NCBI RefSeq assembly: GCF_900102685.1
Contig: NZ_FMZA01000011.1
Span: 45,637 to 109,636, forward strand
Reading direction: 5' to 3'
Source: Melghirimyces thermohalophilus
GTDB taxonomy: Bacteria > Bacillota > Bacilli > Thermoactinomycetales > DSM-45169
DNA: 64,000 bases
Shown here: piece by piece, positions 52,409 through 60,076 of the stretch
How the letters are laid out: each line of letters starts with the position of its first letter
How positions within the stretch are numbered: the stretch's first letter is position 1
The notes under the pieces: model-generated
Database searches by the model: none
What the model saw: only the letters and a program-made list of their open reading frames with translations
What the model was told of the DNA's origin: nothing
Program-made: the position numbers and the translations under genes

Positions 52409-53995
52409 TCAAGAATCCCACCGACGACTCCCCCTCGCTTGAATGCCCGTCTGAGCTTTCACGAACACTTGCATATATAAATCTTCGTCTGCCTCCTTGC
52501 GCGTCAGCAGCGTGCCGAGAATAGCCCCTAAAAACCCGATGGGAATGGCGATGAGGCCAGGATTGTACAGGGGGAACAAGGCTCCTCTGGAAATCCATCC
52601 GCTTTTCGGATCCATAATATGGGGGCCAAACAAAACGAGCACGAATGAAGCAACAAAGCCAACCGTCATCCCGACCATAACACCGGCAGCATTAAAGCGC
52701 TTCCAGTAAAGCGTGAACAGGAGGACCGGCAAGTTGCTGGAAGCCGCCACCACGAATGTTAATGAAACGAGAAAAGCCACATTGATGTTCTCCAATCCAA
52801 GCGAGAATAACGTCGCTAAAACACCGATCCCCGCAGCCGTCCATTTCGCTACACGCAATTGCTCTCCTTCGGTAGCAGATCCTCGCTTCACAAGATGGTT
52901 ATATACATCATGCGCCAAAGAAGTCGTCGCAGAGATAACGAGGCCGGTTACGACCGCGACGATCGTAGCAAAGGCGATCGCGGAAATAAACGCCAACAAA
53001 AAGTCACCGCCCAGTACTTGCGCCAGAAGTGGAGCAGCCAAGTTTCCCGTCGAGTCGACGGACACCAGCCTAGACCAACCCACCAAGGCGACCGTGCCCA
53101 ATCCTAAAATGAGCGTCATCACATAGAATAAGCCGATGATCCAACTGGCTGTAATGACAGAGCGCCGCACTTCCAACGCGTTTCCTACAGTAAAAAAACG
53201 GATAAGAATATGGGGTAATCCCGCTGTCCCGAAAATTAATGCCATATTTAACGAAAGAATTTCTACAGGATTTGCGAACAAATTCCCTGGCAAGAAGAAT
53301 TGCTCGCCCAAGGGTGTCCCCTTTTTTACAAATTCGAGTAAATGCATAACTTGCCATTCAAACCGTGCCAAAACAATGAGTGACAGGAGGAACGTCCCTG
53401 ACATGAGCAACACGGTTTTCACGATTTGGACCCACGAAGTGGCCGTCATGCCTCCATATACGACGTATACGGTCATCAAGCTGCCGATCACTAAAACGGA
53501 AATGGAATAGTCTATCCCGAGTAACAAACGCAATAAGAGACCTGAAGCGACTAACTGCGGAATCATATAAAGAATCGATATCGTGAACGCGCTAATCGCC
53601 ATTGTCAAGCGGATCTTTCGATCAGGAAATCGGGCCGCGATCACATCACCGAGTGAATACGTGCCCAAGTGATGGACAGGCTCCGCAATGACAAAAAGCA
53701 TGACGACATATGACACTAGAAAACCGATCGAATATAGAAAGCCATCATAGCCGCCCAGAGCAATCGCACCCGCGATACCCAAAAACGAGGCTGCACTAAT
53801 ATAGTCGCCGGCGATCGCCATCCCGTTCTGGAACCCTGTCAAACTTTGCGCCGCTGTATAAAATTGGTACGTCGTCTGCTCACGTCTCGCTACCCCATGC
53901 GTCGTCTTCTGCTCGCGTCTCGCTGCCCAATGCGTAATAATTAACGTACAACCGACGATACAGAGAAAAAACAAAAAATAAGTGAGATTCATCAT
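52409..53995 (-). CDS. Solute:sodium symporter, ActP/YwcA-like, copy 2
   Basis: 528 residues, same SSS subfamily as copy 1: FYTAAQSLTGFQNGMAIAGDY, ISAASFLGIAGAIALGGYDG and SLTFVVAASSNLPVLLFTLYW. An insertion near residue 30 duplicates a short segment (AARREQKTTHG then VARREQTTYQ). ATG immediately after the DUF485 stop. Followed without gap by the LytS gene, suggesting that kinase and transporter form a sensing pair. Confidence 0.87.
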   Translation of the reverse strand: MMNLTYFLFFLCIVGCTLIITHWAARREQKTTHGVARREQTTYQFYTAAQSLTGFQNGMAIAGDYISAASFLGIAGAIALGGYDGFLYSIGFLVSYVVMLFVIAEPVHHLGTYSLGDVIAARFPDRKIRLTMAISAFTISILYMIPQLVASGLLLRLLLGIDYSISVLVIGSLMTVYVVYGGMTATSWVQIVKTVLLMSGTFLLSLIVLARFEWQVMHLLEFVKKGTPLGEQFFLPGNLFANPVEILSLNMALIFGTAGLPHILIRFFTVGNALEVRRSVITASWIIGLFYVMTLILGLGTVALVGWSRLVSVDSTGNLAAPLLAQVLGGDFLLAFISAIAFATIVAVVTGLVISATTSLAHDVYNHLVKRGSATEGEQLRVAKWTAAGIGVLATLFSLGLENINVAFLVSLTFVVAASSNLPVLLFTLYWKRFNAAGVMVGMTVGFVASFVLVLFGPHIMDPKSGWISRGALFPLYNPGLIAIPIGFLGAILGTLLTRKEADEDLYMQVFVKAQTGIQARGSRRWDS

Positions 53996-54298
53996 TTACC
54001 CCTTGACTTTCATTTGTCGCACAAGCTGGTCAAACTGTTTTGCTTTATTCCAGTACCGCCACCCTAAAACCCACGTCATCGCAAACTGGGAAAAGGCATA
54101 CAGCCATCCCCAAGGCATTCCGATAACCGGTGCTAACCGTGACATCGGGCCGGGGTAAAACCATAAAGAAAGCGGCAAACAAAAATAAAATAGCACTAAT
54201 AGTGTCAGGCAGGGAATGATAAATCGCTTCTTCATCCGCATTAAATGGGAAAAGGTCTCCGAATGAAATAAAGTGCGGGCTTCCCTGTCTAAGTGCAT
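53996..54298 (-). CDS. DUF485 small membrane protein, copy 2
   Basis: 100 residues, two TM helices (FIIPCLTLLVLFYFCLPLSL and WLYAFSQFAMTWVLGWRYW), tail KAKQFDQLVRQMKVKG. ATG with AAGGGGG. Partner of the second symporter. First gene of the four-gene unit DUF485-symporter-LytS-LytTR. Confidence 0.82.
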   Translation of the reverse strand: MHLDREARTLFHSETFSHLMRMKKRFIIPCLTLLVLFYFCLPLSLWFYPGPMSRLAPVIGMPWGWLYAFSQFAMTWVLGWRYWNKAKQFDQLVRQMKVKG

Positions 54299-54586
54299 GC
54301 CGTTCCCCCTTCCTTTTCTCCGTCTTACTATCATTCATACCACGGATGACCGATCACAGCAAGAAGTGTACAGAATTTTCCGTTTTTAAGTAACTGCGCC
54401 ATCTTTTGTCCGGCTTTCATCCGTTGACCGGCGCGCACCGTGACACCACCATTGGATTAGCTAACCTTTCCAACGGACTTCATCCTGTTCAAGAGATCAG
54501 CTTGTCAAAATGACCAACAATTGCTGTGTTCTAAAACAAATGCTACACAAAGGAGTCCAAAAATAATTTTTGTTGTACCACAGGGG
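54299..54586. other. Intergenic stretch upstream of the symporter unit
   Basis: No gene recognised on either strand. It must carry the promoter of the minus-strand DUF485 gene. Confidence 0.6.
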
Positions 54587-54616
54587 TTTACTTTTCATAA
54601 ACTGTTATAGTATAAT
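54587..54616 (+). promoter_or_regulatory. Promoter of the 44-residue Cys-rich protein gene
   Basis: TTTACT, 18-nt spacer, perfect TATAAT, 28 nt upstream of the start codon. Confidence 0.7.
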
Positions 54617-54643
54617 GTGATCATCTCATCGGGAGGGATTCCA

Positions 54644-54778
54644 ATGCATACCAAGCCTCAACAACAGGAGACGTGCCCTGTCTGTGGAAACCTGATCGAC
54701 AACGGTCGGGAAACCGTGTTGAATGAATGCTGCTCTGGCCAATGGATTAAGCGGCAAATCGACAGCTGCTACGCCTAA
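54644..54778 (+). CDS. Small Cys-rich (zinc-binding type) protein, 44 residues
   Basis: Own promoter, ribosome site GGGAGGG 7 nt upstream and own terminator make this a convincing small gene. The product MHTKPQQQETCPVCGNLIDN (first 20) carries CPVC, then ECC and a late Cys near the C-terminus (SCYA), fitting a zinc knuckle. Function unknown. Confidence 0.65.
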   Translation: MHTKPQQQETCPVCGNLIDNGRETVLNECCSGQWIKRQIDSCYA

Positions 54779-54832
54779 AACACCGAATATTGCCACACTC
54801 ACTCCTTTTCTTGTACTGATCTTCCATTGTTC

Positions 54833-54857
54833 CACCCCGATTTTGGGGTCTTTTTTA
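54833..54857 (+). terminator. Terminator of the 44-residue gene
   Basis: ACCCC, 6-nt loop, GGGGT, then CTTTTTTATTTTT. Confidence 0.85.
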
Positions 54858-54912
54858 TTTTTGTTTTATAACAGCTTTAATCAGCTTATAATCCCCCGAG
54901 GCGGGGGTGTGA

Positions 54913-56124
54913 TCAAATGAGCGATCGGTAGTCGGCATAGGAACGGATGATGGGAACCCCTTTCGGTGTCGGCCACGGAAGATATTTCAGGGAATGGGCG
55001 GTATTGAAGAGGGCCACCTGTTCTCCTGCTCTGATTTCTCCCTGCTCATGAAGGCGCAGCAATCCCGCCCATACCGCAGAGCCCTCCGGCGAAGCGGAGA
55101 TCCCTTCCCGCCCCATCTGTCCGGCAGCTTTCTCCATCTCTTCGGCAGTGACAGCCACCGCTGTTCCGCCGGTTTCCCGTATAATCGACAGAATCAGGTT
55201 ACCCGCCGGCGGATTGGGCACCCGAACCCCGGTCGGTTTGGATGTCGTGTTGTCCCCGGCGGGGGTGAGCCGGTCCGCTTTTGTGCGCACCGCATCGACG
55301 ACAGGGGTACATCCCGTCTCCTGTACCGCGACAAAACGGGGCAAGTCCCCCTCCGCCCAGCCCAGCTGTTTTAATTCCAACAACGCTTTCCAGATTCCGA
55401 TCAAACCGGAGCCGCCACCCGTGGGATAAACCACCACATCAGGCATCTTCCAACCCAATTGTTCCGCCAGCTCCAAACCCATCGTCTTTTTCCCTTCCAC
55501 TCGACCTGGTTCCTTCGCCGTCCCCAGGTCTCTCCAACCCATCTCCCCTTTCCCATCCTCGACCACTTGGCCGGCATGATGAATTAAGCCATCCACCAGG
55601 TACGCATGGGCTCCGTACGCCACCGATTCTTCCACGATCATCCCGGGACAATCCCGGGGAACGAACACAAAGGCTTGCAGCCCGGCTCGAGCGGCATAAG
55701 CCGCCAAGGCCGAGGCGGCGTTGCCATTGGAATTGACCGCCACTTTCGACGCAGGTGTCTCTCTGACCAGTGAGAGAGCCACGGAAAAACCCCGGGCCTT
55801 GAAACTGCCCGTCGGGTTTTGATCTTCCCGCTTTACCCACAACCGTCCTAACCCCAACTTCTTTTCCCACCGTGACATACGAATGAGCGGAGTCCACCCT
55901 TCGCCCAAGGATACGATGGCATTCGTATCGCTCACAGGCAACAGTTCATGGTAGCGCCACAAAGTGGAGGGTCTCTTGCGCCATACGTCCCGACTGCTTT
56001 CCTTTTTCAGATGTTCCAGGTCATATTGAACCAACAGAGCACCGCCACAATCACACATTCCTCCGTCATAACGAAAGGGGAATGAAGAGCGGCAATCGGT
56101 GCACACCAGCCAACGCTTCTTCAA
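54913..56124 (-). CDS. Threonine synthase-like PLP enzyme
   Basis: 403 residues, fold type II. N-terminal zinc ribbon (CTDCRSSFPF ... MCDCGGA), LGEGWTPLIRM, PLP Lys in NPTGSFKARGFSVA, SNGNAASALAAYAA, phosphate loop YPTGGGSGLIGIW. It would convert O-phosphohomoserine to threonine. It stands alone, not with hom-thrB, and canonical threonine synthase in Bacillus is shorter, so this may be a second, ThrC-like enzyme. ATG at 56124, with GAGGGTGAG 6 nt upstream; the decayed YheC/YheD frame ends 4 nt before this start. Confidence 0.85.
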   Translation of the reverse strand: MKKRWLVCTDCRSSFPFRYDGGMCDCGGALLVQYDLEHLKKESSRDVWRKRPSTLWRYHELLPVSDTNAIVSLGEGWTPLIRMSRWEKKLGLGRLWVKREDQNPTGSFKARGFSVALSLVRETPASKVAVNSNGNAASALAAYAARAGLQAFVFVPRDCPGMIVEESVAYGAHAYLVDGLIHHAGQVVEDGKGEMGWRDLGTAKEPGRVEGKKTMGLELAEQLGWKMPDVVVYPTGGGSGLIGIWKALLELKQLGWAEGDLPRFVAVQETGCTPVVDAVRTKADRLTPAGDNTTSKPTGVRVPNPPAGNLILSIIRETGGTAVAVTAEEMEKAAGQMGREGISASPEGSAVWAGLLRLHEQGEIRAGEQVALFNTAHSLKYLPWPTPKGVPIIRSYADYRSLI

Positions 56125-56128
56125 ATTC

Positions 56129-56653
56129 TCACCCTCCTACACTTGGCTGCGTCTGCGAAGCCTCCGGTATTCTTGCTGAATCGACTCCGATATCGATGCC
56201 ATACTCGGGACAACTGGGGGACCCCTTGGCCATCGCTTTAGCCGTTTCGATGGCAAAGTGCTTCAAACGTCTTTTTACCTCCTCTGCGTTGCTCGGGTCC
56301 AAACCGAGATGTCGACGCAGCAGAATGTGAATGGAAGCCGGGCGTCCGTCTCGGTGACGGTTGGTGACCATTTTCGAAGGAGCACCCACTTTACGGACGA
56401 TCCACTTGCCTTTAAGGGTTGCACATGAACCCGGATATCAAAGGGGACGGCCGTCCGATGTCTTACTGTCGATCCCCCGCCGAATCATATGACTGCGGTA
56501 TTCTACGGAAGACCCGAGCGCGCGGTGCACGTCTTCCAAATTCAGATATATCTTACACCGCTTATCACTATGGACTTGAAATGTCTTCTCCTCTGCTGAA
56601 ATGCGATAGCCCCCCCCGCCCCTGTCCTCCACTGTCCGGTTTAACATAGACAA
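56129..56653 (-). pseudogene. YheC/YheD family ATP-grasp (spore-coat-associated) remnant with two frameshifts
   Basis: Three successive minus-strand frames build one ATP-grasp domain: GGGGYRISAEEKTFQVHSDK to SKTSDGRP, then FDIRVHVQPLK, then GKWIVRKVGAPSKMVTNRH to SCPEYGIDIGVDS. Breaks lie near 56443 (one extra base in a C run) and near 56415. The C-terminal end, where family members have a WLIEVN-type metal site, is lost, as is the N-terminal half. Family known from Bacillus endospore coat-associated YheC/D. Confidence 0.75.
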
Positions 56654-57056
56654 AGGAATACCGGGTTAAAATCCTTCAGATCTTCGCTGTATGGGGGGCG
56701 TCTATGAAACGCACGTCCGAGTCACTGGATTTTGATTTAATAGATGAGCTTGTTTCCACTTGCTTTTGCGGAATTTCAAGGCTCCCCTTCCCGTCCCTAA
56801 AGACCATCCATTCATATCCATACGCTGGGTCAGACAAGTGGGTGTCGGGGAAACCGCTGTATTTGATGAAAATGGACGTACTTATTAAGAAACCTGCTTG
56901 AAAAAATGAATCGATATCCCGGAAGATTCAATGTATACAACACATGCTCTTTAAGAAAAATTATTTATCAATTTGCAAAATATTTTGCACTCGTTAAAAT
57001 AAGCTTTACAAAGATCCTCTATCATGGGGGGTGTAGAATAAAAAGGGAGAGGGTAT
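56654..57056. other. Gap upstream of gdpd; holds a probable promoter, no firm gene
   Basis: A 65-codon plus frame at 56704 (MKRTSESLDFDLIDEL...) has a G-rich upstream stretch but no recognisable protein features and is doubtful. TTGCAA (56973), 16-nt spacer, TAAAAT (ends 57000) is a likely sigma-A promoter for the phosphodiesterase gene. Confidence 0.5.
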
Positions 57057-57938
57057 ATGATGAAGCGCTGGAAACGAGGATGGTCTGCGATCGGCCGGTT
57101 GATGATCGCCCTGATGCTCTTTGCTTTGCCGATGATGATCACAGGAGTGGGGCTCGCGGAAGCGGACACCGGATCGGAACGGATCCACCATTCGAAATTT
57201 ATCAATGTCGCTCACCGAGGCGCGTCGGGTTATGCACCGGAAAACACCATCGCCGCTTTCGACAAAGCAGTGGAGATGAAGGCCGACTACTTTGAACTGG
57301 ATGTGCAACGGAGCAAGGATGGCCAACTGGTCCTGATTCACGACACCACCGTCGATCGGACCACCAACGGGACAGGAGCTGTCAAAGACCTGACCCTGAA
57401 AGAGTTGAAATCCCTGGACGCAGGTAGCTGGTTTGATGAGAAGTATGCCGGAGAAAAAATCCCCACTTTGGGGGAAACCCTGGACCGATACCGGGGAAAA
57501 ATTAAGATCTTGATTGAATTGAAGAGCCCCTCCCTTTATCCCGGTATCGAACAACAGGTAGCGGAAGAGCTGGCGAAGCGAAACCTGGATAAACGGGGAG
57601 ACAAAGTGATCGTCCAATCCTTCGACCACGAATCGGTCAAGCGTTTCCATCAAATCATGCCGTCAGTCCCAGTCGGGGTTCTCGCCAGTTACGGTTCCTA
57701 CCGCGACACGGGGATCACCGATAAACACCTCCGATCCTTCGCCCAATATGCCGACTTCGTCAACCCCAACAAAGACCTGGTCGATCGCGACCTAGTCAAA
57801 CGGGTTCACCGACACGGGATGAAAATTCTCCCCTACACCGTTCGGGACGAATCCGCCGCCAATGCTTTATTCGATGCGGGAGTCGACGGATTGATCACCG
57901 ATTTTCCGGAACTGGCCTACACCCACCCCCACAAATGA
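57057..57938 (+). CDS. Secreted glycerophosphodiester phosphodiesterase (GDPD)
   Basis: 293 residues with signal peptide (RLMIALMLFALPMMITGVGLA, cleavage near residue 36). GDPD TIM barrel: catalytic VAHRGASGYAPENT, metal ligands YFELDVQRSKDGQLV and LIHDTTVDRTTNGTG, later IELKSPS and LPYTVRDES. It hydrolyses glycerophosphodiesters outside the cell to glycerol-3-phosphate, or attacks teichoic acid. ATG with GGGAGAGGG. Own promoter and terminator. Confidence 0.93.
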   Translation: MMKRWKRGWSAIGRLMIALMLFALPMMITGVGLAEADTGSERIHHSKFINVAHRGASGYAPENTIAAFDKAVEMKADYFELDVQRSKDGQLVLIHDTTVDRTTNGTGAVKDLTLKELKSLDAGSWFDEKYAGEKIPTLGETLDRYRGKIKILIELKSPSLYPGIEQQVAEELAKRNLDKRGDKVIVQSFDHESVKRFHQIMPSVPVGVLASYGSYRDTGITDKHLRSFAQYADFVNPNKDLVDRDLVKRVHRHGMKILPYTVRDESAANALFDAGVDGLITDFPELAYTHPHK

Positions 57939-57955
57939 TTCACAGTCTTCAGATC

Positions 57956-57985
57956 GGGAGCACGACGTTTGTGCTCCTTTTTATT
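57956..57985 (+). terminator. Terminator of the GDPD gene
   Basis: Arms GGAGCAC and GTGCTCC, 7-nt loop, then TTTTTATTTT. Confidence 0.88.
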
Positions 57986-58068
57986 TTACTATTTTTTCCA
58001 TATAAGAAAATTGTGTTATTATTGTTTTACATTACTTTCGACAGATGAAACGAAGGAGGCGGCAGCCG

Positions 58069-58848
58069 ATGGCTCGTAAACAGGTGAAACGACAGGTGCA
58101 ACAACAATTTCAACAGTCTGCTTCCGGTTACCTGAACAGTTCCATCCACGCTTCCGGCGCTGATCTAGACTGGATCGCAAAGGAAGTGGAAGCCCACCCT
58201 TCTCCGTCCCTCGCCCTCGATCTGGCCACCGGAACGGGACACACCGCCTTTGTGCTCAGCCGGTTCTGCCGACGAGTCATCGGGTACGACCTGACACCGG
58301 AAATGCGGGATATCGCCGCACAGGAAGCCGGGAGACGGGAGATCGACAATATCACCTAGCAACAGGGGGACGCCGAGATGCTTCCCTTCTCCGACCGGCG
58401 CTTCGATTGGGTGACATGCCGGATCGCTGCCCATCATTTCCCCCGTCCGGAACAGGCCTTTACCGAGGTACACCGAGTATTAAAGCCAAGGGGGTCTTTC
58501 ATCCTCGTGGATAACACAGCTCCCGCAGATGCGGACTCAGAGCAGGTGTTAAACAAAGTGGAACGGCTGCGGGACCCCTCCCACCAACGAGTCTGGTCTG
58601 TTCCTGGCTGGACGCGCCTGCTGAAAACCGCCGGCTTCACTTCCATCCGTCACCTGCGAAGCTGGGAAACGCCTGTTCAGTGGAAGGAGTGGATGGACCG
58701 GGCACAAACACCGGAACCCCCACGGCGAAAAGCCCTTCGACTGCTCCTCCATTCCTCTGAATCGATGCAGCAGGCGCTCGGGTTTACCCCTTCCGAAGAC
58801 GACCCGATCCTGGTACTTCGCAAAAGCATGTGGATCTGCCACAAATAA
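58069..58848 (+). pseudogene. Class I SAM methyltransferase interrupted by an in-frame amber stop
   Basis: UbiE/YcgJ-like methyltransferase of about 259 codons. SAM site ALDLATGTGHTAFVLS, acidic residue after beta-2 in VIGYDLTPEM, then QQGDAEMLPFSDRRFDWVTC and LKPRGSFILVDN. A TAG at 58357-58359 falls between NIT and QQGDAE, where homologues have a coding residue; the frame continues unchanged on both sides. ATG with AAGGAGG 9 nt upstream. Recent nonsense mutation or sequencing error; the second half (from 58378) has no ribosome site. Confidence 0.8.
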
Positions 58849-58864
58849 AAAGGCCCCGACTTTG

Positions 58865-59005
58865 AGATTGCTGGGTCGCTCCGATCACCATCCCGATCCG
58901 CAATTTTCCCAGCACCGCCGGCTGTCCCTGACGAACACACCCATCACCCGCCAGTTTGGTGCAGAGCAAAATGATCAACAACTGCAAAATAACTGCATCG
59001 CCCTC
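58865..59005 (-). pseudogene. N-terminal piece of a CPA2 cation:proton antiporter, inverted
   Basis: Minus strand reads AVILQLLIILLCTKLAGDGC then VRQGQPAVLGKLRIGMVIG, the conserved first helices of Na+/H+ (CPA2/Kef-type) antiporters. The continuation of the same protein lies on the opposite strand directly beside it, so this piece has been inverted. No start codon with ribosome site. Non-functional. Confidence 0.6.
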
Positions 59006-59227
59006 CTGGACGATCTGAACCGGAATCGTAACTCCTCTCTCATAGTGGCCGTCGGCGGGGTCATCCTTCCGCTGGCCGGCGGTTACCTCGGGGAGGGGGG
59101 TGCCTTCGGTCTGGAACAACAAGGGGCACTGTTTTTGGGCTTGTTGCTGTCCGCCACCTCCGTCAGCATCACCGTGCAAACCCTGAAGGACCTAATAAAA
59201 ACTGAAAACGAACAATGGGAATTTTGA
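59006..59227 (+). pseudogene. Internal piece of the same CPA2 antiporter, plus strand
   Basis: Plus strand reads LDDLNRNRNSSLIVAVGGVI then LPLAGGYLG and GALFLGLLLSATSVSITVQT, the family segment around helices 3-5. The segment joining it to the N-terminal piece and the whole C-terminal half are missing. Ends at a stop in LIKTENEQWEF. Confidence 0.62.
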
Positions 59228-59481
59228 CGAATCAACCCCCCGATTATACGAGGGGTTTGATGATCAAGTTCCGCCGCAAAAACGGCGGCCACGTCCCTTC
59301 TTCGTTTTTTGTCGTCTCCGCGGCGAGTGTCGCGCAGCTGTTCTGCATCCTGACTGCGTAATGCCTTCGCCGGACGGGACCGTAACGCCTCGGACCGTAA
59401 GTCTTTTTCAGCCACTCCTTCCACCTCCCTTCTTACCCTGTCAAACTCGTGGTAGTGGTATTTGATACTCCCCAGTCCCAT
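59083..59481 (-). CDS. Doubtful basic protein frame
   Basis: The first 90 codons (MGLGSIKYHYHEFDRVRREV, then LRSRPAKALRSQDAEQLRDT) are strongly charged and could be a real small protein, but the frame runs on antisense through the antiporter remnant and lacks a clear ribosome site. An inverted repeat AACCCC/GGGGTT at 59236-59260 would end it early. Confidence 0.2.
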   Translation of the reverse strand: MGLGSIKYHYHEFDRVRREVEGVAEKDLRSEALRSRPAKALRSQDAEQLRDTRRGDDKKRRRDVAAVFAAELDHQTPRIIGGLIRQNSHCSFSVFIRSFRVCTVMLTEVADSNKPKNSAPCCSRPKAPPSPR

Positions 59482-59577
59482 CCTTGCCAGTTGCGTGTTG
59501 CGGTGGCGACCTTTCCCCTTTATCCTTTAAGAGAAGGATTCATCGCCGCGGTCTACTGTGCAAAGGAGGAAAACCGA

Positions 59578-60042
59578 TTGATCCAACTTCGAAGCGGTAA
59601 CATCACTGAACAGCGGGTGGAAGCCCTGGTTAACCCGATCAATTGTCACGGGATGTTGGAGCCGGGTCCGGCACTCCAGTTTCGGAAAGCGTTTCCGGCC
59701 AACTTTGTTTCTTATCGGCGCGCCTGCCGATTGCGGAAAATCCCCCTGGAAGAACCCTATGTTGTACCGTTGACACCGGAGGAGAAAGACCGTCCCCGGT
59801 ATATTTTTAACCTTCCCATCAAGCGGACGGGACGTCGCCCCGCCCAGCCGGAAAATATACGGAAAGGGCTTGCGGCACTGGTTCGCACTTGCCGCGACTT
59901 AGGCGTGCACTCCATCGCCTTACCTCCGCTGGGAATGGAACCTGGCGGACTCGATTGGGATTCGATCCAAAAAATCCTTACCGACGCCTTTGCAAAAAGC
60001 GGCCTGGAAGTGACCTTGGTCCATCCCGCCCAAGAATCATAA
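59578..60042 (+). CDS. Macro domain protein
   Basis: 154 residues, single macro domain of the DarG-like group: LRSGNITEQRVEALVNPINC then HGMLEPGPALQFRKAFPANF (two adjacent stretches from residue 3) and LPPLGMEPGGLDWDSI. Such domains bind or remove ADP-ribose, in DarTG from DNA. The ligand loop reads GMLEPGPALQF instead of the usual GVMGKGIALQF, so activity is open. No DarT toxin gene is beside it. TTG start with AAAGGAGG 9 nt upstream. Confidence 0.85.
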   Translation: MIQLRSGNITEQRVEALVNPINCHGMLEPGPALQFRKAFPANFVSYRRACRLRKIPLEEPYVVPLTPEEKDRPRYIFNLPIKRTGRRPAQPENIRKGLAALVRTCRDLGVHSIALPPLGMEPGGLDWDSIQKILTDAFAKSGLEVTLVHPAQES

Positions 60043-60075
60043 AAAGCAACCGGATGAAACCGGTTGCTTGTTTGA
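60042..60075. terminator. Bidirectional terminator between macro gene and hemZ
   Basis: Perfect arms AAGCAACCGG and CCGGTTGCTT, 6-nt loop, T5 on the minus side and T-rich on the plus side. Confidence 0.85.
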
Positions 60076-60076
60076 T

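Noticed and set aside
54626..54835. Minus-strand 69-codon frame opposite the 44-residue gene
   Set aside because: Promoter, ribosome site and terminator all belong to the plus strand.
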